This document shows, in pieces, positions 52,941 through 62,036 of a DNA stretch of 64,000 nt. This stretch comes from Candidatus Bathyarchaeota archaeon. Its GTDB lineage: Archaea > Thermoproteota > Bathyarchaeia > Bathyarchaeales > Bathycorpusculaceae. A program made the translations under genes and the position numbers. How positions within the stretch are numbered: the first letter of the stretch is position 1; each line of letters starts with the position of its first letter. The DNA lies in NCBI GenBank assembly GCA_029881805.1, contig JAOULW010000004.1, positions 62,001 through 126,000 of the forward strand, given 5' to 3'. Under the pieces are notes generated by a model. The model was given only the letters and a program-made list of their open reading frames with translations, was not told the DNA's origin and did no database searches.

Positions 52941-53010
52941 TAATGGTAAAGAAAATAGCGTTTATTAAGTCTTGCGAAACGTCCATAATGATTATGAAAA
53001 CAAACGCTGG

Positions 53011-53130
53011 CTACTTACGGTAAACATCGGTTTTCGCCCAATACAAGCCTAGGAGCATTATTGCAACTATTGTGAAAAGAAGCAGTGTTGTGGCATACGC
53101 CGCAGCTTGTATGGCCATTTGTTCGAACAT
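53011..53130 (-). CDS. 39-residue single-TM mini-protein
   Basis: ATG at 53130. The product starts FEQMAIQAAAYATTLLLF, continues with TIVAIMLLGLYWAK and ends in a short basic tail (TDVYRK). One TM helix with a small polar tail. Stop at 53011 lies 71 bases before the MinD/wHTH pair. Well-formed hydrophobic helix and position suggest a genuine gene; function unknown. Confidence 0.45.
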   Translation of the reverse strand: MFEQMAIQAAAYATTLLLFTIVAIMLLGLYWAKTDVYRK

Positions 53131-53233
53131 GTTTGATCGTAGCAACTAGAAGGAGATTGCAGAATAAAAGAGGTGTTTCAAATTCGAAATATTCTTAGAT
53201 GTGAAAGGTTGTTTTTTGGGAAAACGGATAGAA

Positions 53234-53527
53234 TTAGTATGGGACCGGTGTTCTGTTGCGGGCTTCTTCCACTATTGGCAGAACCTGTTTCAGTTCTCTG
53301 AAGTATTTCAGCACTGTTATGCCTCTTTGAGTTACTGCGTAGACCACTCTTCGCTTGCCAACTGTCCGCTCTTCGACGAGATTCTGCTTCATTAGAAAGT
53401 CTAAGTATTCCTTGAGGACACTGCAGTTAACATTAGCTTTATACATAATGTGAGTTAGCTTTAATGGACCACGATGCGCTAATACTTTGAGTATATCTAT
53501 ATACATTTCAAGTTTGGAGCGTCTCAT
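53234..53527 (-). CDS. Archaeal winged-helix transcription factor (HTH_45-like)
   Basis: A 97-residue single-domain winged helix: YIDILKVLAHRGPLKLTHIMYKANVNCSVLKEYLDFLMKQNLVEE (seen in parts), a wing VGKRRVVYAVTQRG, and a closing helix TVLKYFRELKQVLP. This is the common archaeal family that regulates nearby or distant genes as a dimer. A TATA-like AAAAAAGTG/TTTATATAAAG region lies upstream at about 53548-53570. Target unknown. Confidence 0.8.
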   Translation of the reverse strand: MRRSKLEMYIDILKVLAHRGPLKLTHIMYKANVNCSVLKEYLDFLMKQNLVEERTVGKRRVVYAVTQRGITVLKYFRELKQVLPIVEEARNRTPVPY

Positions 53528-53613
53528 TACCCAAACCTCTTACGGGCATATTCACTTTTTTTATATAAAGCTTTTATGGATTCAAACTATGGCTTTTTCC
53601 TATTTAGTCTGCA

Positions 53614-53796
53614 TTAGTAGCTCCTTTTCTTTTGTACTCGAATTAACACGTTTATTCTATTTTGGAAAGCTGTGACCAGGTCATCTAGCAATATTTTTTG
53701 CAATTCTGTCGAGAGTCCCTTGATGTTTCCTTTGAAAACCTTTGCCATTCTAGTCTCTAACTCTTTCCTTTGTTGTGATGTTATTTCTTTTTTCAA
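53614..53796 (-). CDS. Small conserved archaeal protein
   Basis: A 60-residue helical protein: KEITSQQRKELETRMAKVF, then LSTELQKILLDDLVTAFQNR. Two amphipathic helices and a basic tail. The pattern LQxILLDDLVTAFxNR looks like one I have seen in short uncharacterised proteins of related archaea, but I cannot name a family. A GGACAG/GAGG-like ribosome site precedes the ATG. Confidence 0.5.
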   Translation of the reverse strand: MKKEITSQQRKELETRMAKVFKGNIKGLSTELQKILLDDLVTAFQNRINVLIRVQKKRSY

Positions 53797-53977
53797 GAGC
53801 TGTCCTCCATGTCAACGCAGAGAAATAGGGCACTGATATTTAACTACCTTATGAATACAGAATATGAATCCAGAATCCATTTTTTCTGATGGGATAAATG
53901 TGGCATTCTAAAGCGTCTAGGCACGTTTTGTTGCTTTGACATAAAAAAAGAAATGAAGTTTGAGATTTAAGGACGTG

Positions 53978-56266
53978 TCATGGTGGAATTGTTTGTCCAT
54001 AGTTCAATGCTGCTGCTAGTATGTCTTTTACGTCTATGAAGTCATCGTCGTTGATGTCAAGGTTCGGTCCGAATTTAGGATCCCCCGGGGAACTTCCGTA
54101 GGCTAGGGCTATTGCTAACAAGTCTTTCACTTCAACAAAGTCATTGCCATCTACGTCACCTGTAATGCCAACGTAGATCCAACCATTAGTAAGCGTATTG
54201 TCTGCTGTCTCTATTTCTCCTATAACAGGCCATGCATAAGCTCTTAAGCTATAGTTGCCATAGGCGACGCCTTCAGTGTCCCAAGTGTACGTTGTAGTTG
54301 TTGAGGTTCCATTTGTTACTGTAACACCTGGTATTGTGGCTATAGAACTTGCATTTGCGAAGAGTTCTATTGTTGCTGTTTCAGTGAAGTACCCGATGTT
54401 TTCAACCGTTATATTTATTCTTGCGTTATTTCCTCGGCCAACGATTGTCTTTTGCTTTGCTACATCTCTTGTGGCGATGTCGTGTGGAGGTCCGTACCTA
54501 AAGAAGTAGGGGTTTGCTCTCAGTAGCCAATATTGACCCCTTAGATAACTGTCAATTACGTATGGGCCTGAGCAGGTTAGGTTGCCTGTCGTTACAAATT
54601 CGCCTTTGTTTTCGACTTGTCTGGGCGCTATAGCTTCCCATATGTGTTTCGGTATTATCGGCGTGTCTCCAGCCCATGATAGAGCCCATACGGATTGAAC
54701 GGTGTAGTAGATAACGACTGTGTTTGCGTCTGGTGTTTCAATGTGAGGAGTCAGTGTGTCTATGCCATCGATCGTCTCCACGTAGGGGTAATAGGAAGGA
54801 GAATTAGCATCGTACATGTACTTCATGGTAAATGCGACATCAGATGAATTGAGAGGTTGACCATCAGACCATTTCAAGTTGTCATAAAGCTCCAATGTCA
54901 ATTTCGTTGCATTGTCTCCTCCATAATCCCACGTCTCGATTGTCCATTCTTTTGCCAACCATGGAATAAAGAATCCAGTGAACGGATCTAACATAAGCAA
55001 TGTGCTATAGAGTTCATCTTGTAAGTAAGAGTCCCAAATAGAGTATACTGTTATTGGATTTATATGATCAGCATCAGACATCCATCCGTAACGTAGCACA
55101 CCTCCCCTTGTAACGTCTCCTGGATGTGCATTCAGGCATGTCCAATAATCGTTTATGCCGGAGTCTATCGTTGGTATTATCGAGTTTACAAAGCCGTTCC
55201 AGGGTCTATCCCAGTATGGTTCCTCACCGCCATGGTGTCCATAGTTAGCCCTATAAGCTTTTGAACCAGCAGAGTAGTACACAGGGATCAGCGGTACCTG
55301 ATCCATGAATACCGCTTGAGCTTCTTTGCACGCATTTATTGCAGTAGCTTCATCTGGTGCAAACTTCATTGCTTCCACCCAATAATCATACGTTGCGTTC
55401 ATGAAAAACACATTGTTCATGCACCAAGCGATTTCTGGTGTGGCATATTTGCTGTGGTAGTAGTCGTACAGAAATTGCGGATCTGGGAAGGGGCCCATTC
55501 CAGCTGTGTATAGGTGATATTCGTATTTTTGATATGCTTTTTGCCAACAGATTGATCGTTGGGCAACCACATATGTTGTAGGGATTCCTATCGCATTCAG
55601 GTCCGCGTTTATCATGTCTCCTAGGGCATTCCGAATTGGATCGTCTTGCCTTGCGTAGAATTCCAGACTGGGCAACTCGTAGATTGTAGCGTTCGGAGCC
55701 TTCCATTCCAGCTGTGGATCACCGTCCCAGTTTTCATATCCTGCCGCTGCAAGTATGTCCAGTGCAGTATATGGATCGTACCAATATTTGGTAGCGTCTG
55801 GGTTGTACCACTTCGCCCATTCAGACCATATTATGTTATCCATCATTTCGCCAGCATAAGCCCTCAAAACAAGTGTGTAGAAATCTTCGTAGTTGATCAG
55901 GTGAGCTATGGCTTTTCTGAACTGATAGTCGCTTGTTGGCCATCTCAAATTATTTATGTCGATATCGTAACAGTCATACATTGTTAATGGTTCTAGCACA
56001 AAATCGGGATCAGTCTTTAGCAAGTTGTATGTGTCGTAGTCTAGTGGCCAATCTATGAAATCAACAAGTCCGTTGCGAAGAGCCTGAACCTCACTTTCAT
56101 AGTTGCTATAGATTATGAATTGAAGATAATCGACTCTTGGCCCCCATTTTTCGTACTCGGTGGAACCGCTAGCCTCACTTGTAAAGAAATTGAAACTCAG
56201 TACTGAGATCAGCAACATTGAGATCACTAGCATCTTCTTGAAACTGTTCACATTTATATATGTCAA
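53978..56266 (-). CDS. Peptide ABC transporter substrate-binding protein with CARDB and dockerin modules
   Basis: Extracytoplasmic solute-binding protein (family 5) of a Dpp/Opp transporter, 762 residues, starting with TTG after GGGAGAG. Order: signal/anchor helix (about 11-27); binding domain with two halves (QALRNGLVDFIDWPL, FRKAIAHLINYEDFY; VAFTMKYMYDANSP, YTVQSVWALSWAGDTP); a CARDB/Ig-like domain (about 625-700, VGRGNNARINITVENIGYF); and two dockerin-type Ca-binding repeats at the end (DVDGNDFVEVKDLLAIALAYG, DINDDDFIDVKDILAAALNYG). The dockerin tail implies docking to a cohesin or self-association at the cell surface. Divergent from the permease genes. Confidence 0.88.
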   Translation of the reverse strand: MTYINVNSFKKMLVISMLLISVLSFNFFTSEASGSTEYEKWGPRVDYLQFIIYSNYESEVQALRNGLVDFIDWPLDYDTYNLLKTDPDFVLEPLTMYDCYDIDINNLRWPTSDYQFRKAIAHLINYEDFYTLVLRAYAGEMMDNIIWSEWAKWYNPDATKYWYDPYTALDILAAAGYENWDGDPQLEWKAPNATIYELPSLEFYARQDDPIRNALGDMINADLNAIGIPTTYVVAQRSICWQKAYQKYEYHLYTAGMGPFPDPQFLYDYYHSKYATPEIAWCMNNVFFMNATYDYWVEAMKFAPDEATAINACKEAQAVFMDQVPLIPVYYSAGSKAYRANYGHHGGEEPYWDRPWNGFVNSIIPTIDSGINDYWTCLNAHPGDVTRGGVLRYGWMSDADHINPITVYSIWDSYLQDELYSTLLMLDPFTGFFIPWLAKEWTIETWDYGGDNATKLTLELYDNLKWSDGQPLNSSDVAFTMKYMYDANSPSYYPYVETIDGIDTLTPHIETPDANTVVIYYTVQSVWALSWAGDTPIIPKHIWEAIAPRQVENKGEFVTTGNLTCSGPYVIDSYLRGQYWLLRANPYFFRYGPPHDIATRDVAKQKTIVGRGNNARINITVENIGYFTETATIELFANASSIATIPGVTVTNGTSTTTTYTWDTEGVAYGNYSLRAYAWPVIGEIETADNTLTNGWIYVGITGDVDGNDFVEVKDLLAIALAYGSSPGDPKFGPNLDINDDDFIDVKDILAAALNYGQTIPP

Positions 56267-56392
56267 GATACTCTCCCTTCTCGTCTACAATAAGTTAAGT
56301 CAAATTTTGATTTATACTTTGTGGAAGTCTGTTCTATAATCATGAAGAGAATAACAAAGATTTGATGATGTCGCCTAAATCATAAACTACGG

Positions 56393-56417
56393 AGAAAGCA
56401 TAAATACAATGCTTTCT
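56393..56417. promoter_or_regulatory. Palindrome enclosing the TATA box of the dpp permease operon
   Basis: AGAAAGCAT (56393-56401) and ATGCTTTCT (56409-56417) are perfect 9-base inverted arms around a 7-base spacer. The spacer and inner arm ends form CATAAATACA, a good TATA box 34-43 bases upstream of the ATG at 56441. A repressor bound here would block TBP directly. Confidence 0.6.
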
Positions 56418-56440
56418 GAATGTAAAAAGTGAGGGGTAGG

Positions 56441-57421
56441 ATGGGTCTGCGAGAATACGTGGCTAAAAGGGCTGTTTATTCTATTGCATTAGTTTTGATT
56501 GTCATTACGATCAATTTCGCCATCTTCATGGTGAGAAGCCCTGTAGAAATGTTTGCATCTGAAAGAAGACTGCGCCCTGAGCAAATCGAAGAACTAGAAA
56601 TACGTTTTGGATTGCTTGAACCGCTCCATATAAGATATCTTAAATATCTTCAGAATCTATTGACCTTTCAGTTTGGCTATTCCTATCGCACCGGAGAATC
56701 AATATCTGAAGAAGTCTCTTCACGTTTATCTAATACGCTAGCATTGTGTGTCACTGCAGAAATCGTTGCAGTTGCACTTGGATTACTTCTTGGAGTCGTG
56801 GCAGCCTATGAAAGAGGAAAGATTGCAGACACGTTCTTTTCAGTATTTTCAGTAGTAACACAGGGATTACCGGTCTTCTGGATAGGAATGCTTTTGCTCT
56901 TCATATTCTCCTACAGCTTGGGCTGGTTCCCACTAGGTCATTCAGAACCTCCAGAGTGGGCTATTCACGGTAGACCCGATAGCTACCTAGTGGAACTTGC
57001 CGTCCGATTCTGGTATCTTCTCTTGCCAGCCTTGACACTAGTCATAATAACTGTTGGAGGATACGTTCTTCTGACGAGAGCATCGATGTTGGAGGTCTTG
57101 AGCGAAGATTATCTGGTTACTCTCAAAGCAAAAGGATTGAGTAACGTAAAGATACTCTTTAAGCATGCATTGAAAAACGCTTCATTGCCTCTGATAACAC
57201 AAGTCGCAATAGCTTTTGCTTTCACTCTTTCAGGAGCACTAGTCACAGAAACAATTTTCTCATATCCTGGACTGGGAATGTGGATTTGGACATCGATCGA
57301 AGAATGGGACTATCCTGCACTACAAGCGATTTTTTACATTGTCAGCATCTGCGTCATTGCCGGTAACTTCTTGGTAGACATGATTTACGGAGCAATTGAT
57401 CCACGAATACGATATGGATGA
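56441..57421 (+). CDS. dppB: Peptide ABC transporter permease (DppB family)
   Basis: A 326-residue membrane permease with six TM helices (first at about 10-28). The conserved EAA-type coupling loop is in DYLVTLKAKGLSNVKILFKHALKNASLPL, and the N-terminal FGLLEPLHIRYLKYLQNLLTFQFGYSY segment is typical of DppB. The frame can begin at a GTG (56429), but ATG 56441 follows GGGGTAGG and the expected transcription start. Ends one base before the ATG of dppC, so translation is coupled. Confidence 0.93.
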   Translation: MGLREYVAKRAVYSIALVLIVITINFAIFMVRSPVEMFASERRLRPEQIEELEIRFGLLEPLHIRYLKYLQNLLTFQFGYSYRTGESISEEVSSRLSNTLALCVTAEIVAVALGLLLGVVAAYERGKIADTFFSVFSVVTQGLPVFWIGMLLLFIFSYSLGWFPLGHSEPPEWAIHGRPDSYLVELAVRFWYLLLPALTLVIITVGGYVLLTRASMLEVLSEDYLVTLKAKGLSNVKILFKHALKNASLPLITQVAIAFAFTLSGALVTETIFSYPGLGMWIWTSIEEWDYPALQAIFYIVSICVIAGNFLVDMIYGAIDPRIRYG

Positions 57422-57422
57422 G

Positions 57423-58997
57423 ATGACAATGTCCTCTTGGTATAAATCAAAAGTCCTGCCTCGATTCATGGAATTTCTCAACATTTTAAGAGTCGTGATT
57501 CGAAACAAAAGAGGAGTCCTAGGCATCGCAATCCTTGTTCTATTCATTTTTCTAGCTATTGGTGCGCCTTTACTCACGCCATATGATCCTTTACTAATCC
57601 CGAAAGGAGATAAAATGTATGCTAGTCCTTTCACCCTTCCTTCATGGGTCAGATACTTACCGACATATGGGAATCTGAGTGAAAATCTCAACCCCATTGA
57701 AGGTCCAAGCATCTCGACTAGTGCTTCATTGCAACAATGGGAATTCGCAACAAACGCATCAAGTGAGTACGTTTCGCTAGAGTATTCACCTGATGAGGGA
57801 AGCCCTGACAGCGGTCCAGGCTGTATCGCCATAAACTTGAGACGAGGCGAAATTACGTACGAAGAAAAAGCAAGAGCGGTTTTGACTAAAGGGTTTAACT
57901 ACCCATATTTAAATCCACCTAGCAAATGGGTCGGAAAATTCTATCTCAAGGTTGAAGCTCCTTCCAACATCAACATTACATTAGCTGATCTTAACATCAC
58001 AGTTTTCATCAAGCGAGCTGATGGCGAGACAATGACTTTGTGGAATTCCACAGATGGTCTCTTACACCGACTTCGCCCCAGAGTGCTACGCGGAAACTTT
58101 TCTATGGGAATTTGGATTAAGCCGAGTCTGTCAGGCAACTGGACAGCAGGAACGGTATACCCTAAACTTATAGACTCTGACATCCTAGATGCGGAAAAAA
58201 AGGTATTCTCTGCAGCCACAAACTATACTTTCGGTATTGAATTTATGTTTGGCGAATTTGTGTCGAATGTAACAGTTTACGTAGATGACTTTAACTTGAA
58301 ACTGTATGGTGAGGCCTTCGGTCTACTTGGAACGGACAGATTTTCACGAGACATATTTTCTCAGCTTTTATATGGGACAAGGATATCACTCCTTGTCGGA
58401 TTCCTAGGAGCTGTATTTTCTACAGCTATAGGATTGTTTGTCGGAATGATATCAGGATATTTTGGTGGCCTTATAGACGAAATAATGATGAGGATAACTG
58501 ACACTTTTCTCGTAATACCAGAACTCCCATTATTGTTAGTGCTAGTGGCTGTAGCTGGACCATCATTATGGATCATCATTCTATTGATTTCCCTTCTTGG
58601 GTGGATGGGGTTCGCGAGGATGGTCAGGGCTCAAGTTCTTAGTCTTAAGGAACGACCGTTTGTCGACGCGTCCAGAATCCTTGGAGGAAGTGAGCTTTAC
58701 ATAGTCTTCAGAGTTTTAGCCCCAAATGTCATGAACTTAGTGTATGTTACACTAGCTATGTCAGCACCAGCAGCTATCTATTCGGAGGCGTATCTAAGCT
58801 TTTTGGGTCTCTATCCCTTTGAAGTAATGACATGGGGGAGAATATTACACGACGCTTTAGAATCTACTGGTGGCGTTTCAAAATGGTGGTGGGTCCTACC
58901 GCCTGGTCTATGCATAGCCGCCATCTCCATATCATTTATTTTCATAGGGTACGCTTTGGATGAAGTATTCAATCCGAAACTTCGTGAACGATTCTAA
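57423..58997 (+). CDS. dppC: Peptide ABC transporter permease (DppC family) with large insertion
   Basis: DppC-type permease, about 524 residues from ATG 57423 where 280-320 is usual. TM1 is VLGIAILVLFIFLAIGAPLL; then come roughly 240 residues of beta-rich, Asn/Ser/Thr-rich sequence (WVGKFYLKVEAPSNINITLADLNITVFI; several N-x-T/S sites) before the usual LLGTDRFSRDIFSQLLYG and the remaining five TM helices with coupling loop VDASRILGGSELYIVFRVLAPN. The insertion lies on the outside and looks like a jelly-roll or carbohydrate-binding-like domain. It could help dock the dockerin-bearing binding protein. Confidence 0.9.
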   Translation: MTMSSWYKSKVLPRFMEFLNILRVVIRNKRGVLGIAILVLFIFLAIGAPLLTPYDPLLIPKGDKMYASPFTLPSWVRYLPTYGNLSENLNPIEGPSISTSASLQQWEFATNASSEYVSLEYSPDEGSPDSGPGCIAINLRRGEITYEEKARAVLTKGFNYPYLNPPSKWVGKFYLKVEAPSNINITLADLNITVFIKRADGETMTLWNSTDGLLHRLRPRVLRGNFSMGIWIKPSLSGNWTAGTVYPKLIDSDILDAEKKVFSAATNYTFGIEFMFGEFVSNVTVYVDDFNLKLYGEAFGLLGTDRFSRDIFSQLLYGTRISLLVGFLGAVFSTAIGLFVGMISGYFGGLIDEIMMRITDTFLVIPELPLLLVLVAVAGPSLWIIILLISLLGWMGFARMVRAQVLSLKERPFVDASRILGGSELYIVFRVLAPNVMNLVYVTLAMSAPAAIYSEAYLSFLGLYPFEVMTWGRILHDALESTGGVSKWWWVLPPGLCIAAISISFIFIGYALDEVFNPKLRERF

Positions 58998-59130
58998 AAG
59001 AAGCATCAATTCACACAAACTGCTGATTAATCACCATCTTTCACTATATTCGACGCCTTCAAAAAAGCATTTATACCAAAATCAACTTCAAACTAATGTC
59101 TGCAAACATTGCAAGAAGGAAACCTATCAA

Positions 59131-60093
59131 ATGTCTCTTCTAAATGTTGAAAACCTAAAGACCTACTACTTCACAAAAAGAGGCCCTGTCAAGGCTGTAG
59201 ATGACGTCAGCTTTCAGGTTGAAGAAGGCCAAGCCATGGGACTGGCAGGAGAATCCGGCTGTGGCAAAACAACGGTCGCCTTATCTATCATAAAAGTTCT
59301 TCCATCTCGAGGAAAAATAGTTGGAGGCAAAGTATCCCTCAAAAATCTTGATATTACAACTATTCCTGAAAAACAGATGAAGAACGTTCGATGGAAGAGA
59401 ATATCCTTGGTATTTCAAGGAGCCATGAATGCTCTTGATCCACTTTACAGTCTTGGAGACCAGATAGTGGAGGCTATATTGACTCATGAATCAAAAATTA
59501 ACAAAAAAGAAGCAATGAACAGAGCTGAGAAACTTTTACAATTAGTAGGCATAGAACGGAACAGATTGAAGAGCTATCCCCACGAGCTAAGCGGTGGCAT
59601 GAGACAACGCGGACTCATAGCTATGGCTTTGGCCTGCAATCCCGAACTCTTAATTGCCGACGAACCAGGAACGGCCCTCGATGTCATCGTCCAAGCCCAA
59701 GTACTAAACATCATGGAAGATCTGAGAAGGAAGCTAAACTTAGCAGTGATTTTGATAACACACGATTTGTCGATAATAGCCGATACTTGCGATAAAGTTG
59801 CCATAATGTACGCAGGAAAGGTGGTGGAACACGCAAGCGTTTCAGATTTGTTTGAAGAACCTCTACACCCATATACGCAAGGGTTGATACAAGCCTTTCC
59901 AAACATAAAGTCAAGAAGAACACGCATGAGATCAATTCCAGGATCCCCACCGGACCTCTTGGATCCACCTATGGGGTGCAGGTTTCATCCTAGATGCCCT
60001 TATGCCAAAAGTCTTTGTATGGAAAAGGAACCTTCGGCACAAATGGCAAAAAGGGAACATTCTGTCGCATGCCACTTGTACCATGATACCTGA
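59131..60093 (+). CDS. dppD: Peptide ABC transporter ATPase (DppD family)
   Basis: A 320-residue ATPase from ATG 59131 (SLLNVENLKTYYFTKRG). Walker A ESGCGKTTVALS, signature ELSGGMRQRGLIAMALAC, Walker B LLIADEPGTALDV, switch His ITHDLSII, and the oligopeptide-type C-terminal extension GCRFHPRCPYAKSLC, which holds a [4Fe-4S]-type Cys cluster in this family. The frame is open 57 codons further upstream but that part overlaps dppC and is not family-like. Confidence 0.93.
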   Translation: MSLLNVENLKTYYFTKRGPVKAVDDVSFQVEEGQAMGLAGESGCGKTTVALSIIKVLPSRGKIVGGKVSLKNLDITTIPEKQMKNVRWKRISLVFQGAMNALDPLYSLGDQIVEAILTHESKINKKEAMNRAEKLLQLVGIERNRLKSYPHELSGGMRQRGLIAMALACNPELLIADEPGTALDVIVQAQVLNIMEDLRRKLNLAVILITHDLSIIADTCDKVAIMYAGKVVEHASVSDLFEEPLHPYTQGLIQAFPNIKSRRTRMRSIPGSPPDLLDPPMGCRFHPRCPYAKSLCMEKEPSAQMAKREHSVACHLYHDT

Positions 60094-60113
60094 TTGAAAA
60101 TGGAAGAAATGAA

Positions 60114-61106
60114 ATGTCTGAAGATAACGTAGTAAAAGTGATAAATTTAAGAAAATGGTTTCCTATTAGAAGAGGTTTTTTCCAAGCTTTGCTTTCTAGG
60201 AAAGAATTATTCGTTCGAGCCGTAGATGGGATAAGCTTCGATGTAAGACGAAGAGAAGTTTTTTGCCTAGCTGGAGAAAGTGGAAGTGGAAAAACAACCA
60301 CCGGAAGATTAGTCATCAGAGTAATTGATCCAACCAGTGGACAGATTTTTTTCAAGGGCAAAAACATCACGTCACTTACCAGAAAAGACATAAAGCCATT
60401 GCGGAAAAAAATGCAGATGGTTTTCCAAGACCCTTATGAATCACTGAATCCGAGAAGGACTGTACGCGATATAATAGCAGAAGGTCTACGCATTCAGAAC
60501 ATTGTGAATGGCGAAAAGGAAGTGGAAGAGAATGTGACAAAAATCCTCGAGGATGTTAAGCTGGTGCCTCCAACGGAATTTTTGCTGAGGTACCCTCATG
60601 AACTAAGCGGAGGACAAAGACAAAGAGTTGCAGTCGCAAGAACATTCATACTCAATCCCGAGTTCGTGGTTGCAGATGAACCAATATCAATGCTTGACGT
60701 ATCAATAAGAGCTGAAATTCTGAATCTGTTCCTAGATCTTGTTGAGAAACTTGACGTCTCAATTCTATATATAACTCATGACTTAGCCACGGCTCGTCAT
60801 ATGTGCCATAGAATTGCAGTAATGTACCTCGGCAAGATAATGGAGATAGGAACATCTGAGCAAATTGTTTATGAACATTTGCATCCCTACACTAAAGCTC
60901 TTATATCGGCAGTTCCAGTGCCAGATCCGAAATCTCGACGAACCAAGTTAATAGTGAAAGGAGAGATCCCGAGTCCAATAAACCCACCTTCTGGTTGCAG
61001 ATTCCACACGAGATGTCCTGTTGCTGGCGAATCTTGCCACCAGAAAGAACCAGAGCTAGTTAAAATAGACAATGAACACTACGTGGCATGCCATAAAGCC
61101 ATATAG
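60114..61106 (+). CDS. dppF: Peptide ABC transporter ATPase (DppF family)
   Basis: A 330-residue partner ATPase. Walker A ESGSGKTTTGRLVIR (about 56-70), Q-loop QMVFQDPYESLNPRRTV, signature ELSGGQRQRVAVARTF, Walker B FVVADEPISMLDVS, switch ITHDLATARHM, and C-terminal GCRFHTRCPVAGESC with the same cysteine pattern as DppD. ATG 60114 follows GGAAGAAATGAA. Last gene of the plus-strand dpp operon. Confidence 0.93.
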   Translation: MSEDNVVKVINLRKWFPIRRGFFQALLSRKELFVRAVDGISFDVRRREVFCLAGESGSGKTTTGRLVIRVIDPTSGQIFFKGKNITSLTRKDIKPLRKKMQMVFQDPYESLNPRRTVRDIIAEGLRIQNIVNGEKEVEENVTKILEDVKLVPPTEFLLRYPHELSGGQRQRVAVARTFILNPEFVVADEPISMLDVSIRAEILNLFLDLVEKLDVSILYITHDLATARHMCHRIAVMYLGKIMEIGTSEQIVYEHLHPYTKALISAVPVPDPKSRRTKLIVKGEIPSPINPPSGCRFHTRCPVAGESCHQKEPELVKIDNEHYVACHKAI

Positions 61107-61182
61107 ACCTTCAGTGTTCAGACTTCTTTGATTTTGTTCCACACAGGATTTTAGTAAAATCAGCAAGCTTGCGTTATCTCGT

Positions 61183-62001
61183 CTACAATCCTAGGATTTT
61201 CCTTACCTCTTTTGGCGTAGCTATTTCGCGTTGGAGTTCCTCTGCAAGTCGTCGAACTCTAGCCACAAAATCTTCGTTTGGAGTCAATTCACCTTTTCTG
61301 TAGTAGATATTGTCTTCAAGCCCTACCCGAACATGTCCGCCCAAGATTATTGCCATAGCAATTATACTTAATTGCCACCTTCCGACGCTTGCCACACTAA
61401 AAGTGGAGCCCTCAGGGAGTTGGTGACACATGTGCAATAGGTTTTCAGGACTAGCTGGAATGCCACCGTCAACGCCCATAACTAACTGAAAATGTGCTGG
61501 TTCTTTAACCAGCCCTTGCTCAATGAGCTTGATGCCTTGACGAATAAAACCCACATCAAACGCTTCTATCTCTGGTTTAATGTTTGCTTCTGACATTTTT
61601 TTGGCGAGAAATGTTATTGTTTCCCATGTATTCACGTAAACAATCGATGGTCTGCGTCCTGCAAAGTTTAGCGATCCAGTCGTGAGGCTAGCCATATCAG
61701 GCTTTGTCTTTAGTGGTTCGACTCTCTTATCATCCGATTTACCCGCTACACCGCTTGTTGACACCATAACAAGAAGATGCGTCCTTTTGCGAATCTTACT
61801 CACGGTTTCTTTAAAAACATCGTAATCTGAAGTGGGGTTTTCATTCTCATCTCGGCAGTGGACATGGATGATAGACGCTCCTTCTTGCTCGCACAAATAG
61901 GCTGTCTCAGCGATCTCGTGGGGCGTTACTGGCACATAGGGCGTATCCTTCTTGCGCGGTACAGAACCAGTCGGAGCAACTGTGATGATGAGCTTCTCCA
62001 T
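61183..62001 (-). CDS. Beta-keto acid cleavage enzyme (BKACE, DUF849)
   Basis: Zn-dependent enzyme that condenses a beta-keto acid with acetyl-CoA to give acetoacetate and a CoA ester. The 272-residue protein has APTGSVPRKKDTPYVPVTP, the metal motif IIHVHCRDENENPTSD (HxHxR), TTGSLNF, EAFDVGFI and VGLEDNIYYRKGELT, all conserved in BKACE. Family members act on different keto acids; the founding one (Kce) cleaves 3-keto-5-aminohexanoate in lysine fermentation. Downstream of the dehydrogenase gene with a 35-base gap on the same strand. Confidence 0.88.
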   Translation of the reverse strand: MEKLIITVAPTGSVPRKKDTPYVPVTPHEIAETAYLCEQEGASIIHVHCRDENENPTSDYDVFKETVSKIRKRTHLLVMVSTSGVAGKSDDKRVEPLKTKPDMASLTTGSLNFAGRRPSIVYVNTWETITFLAKKMSEANIKPEIEAFDVGFIRQGIKLIEQGLVKEPAHFQLVMGVDGGIPASPENLLHMCHQLPEGSTFSVASVGRWQLSIIAMAIILGGHVRVGLEDNIYYRKGELTPNEDFVARVRRLAEELQREIATPKEVRKILGL

Positions 62002-62036
62002 AACACCACCTGCAGACCTACAAACTACACAATGTA

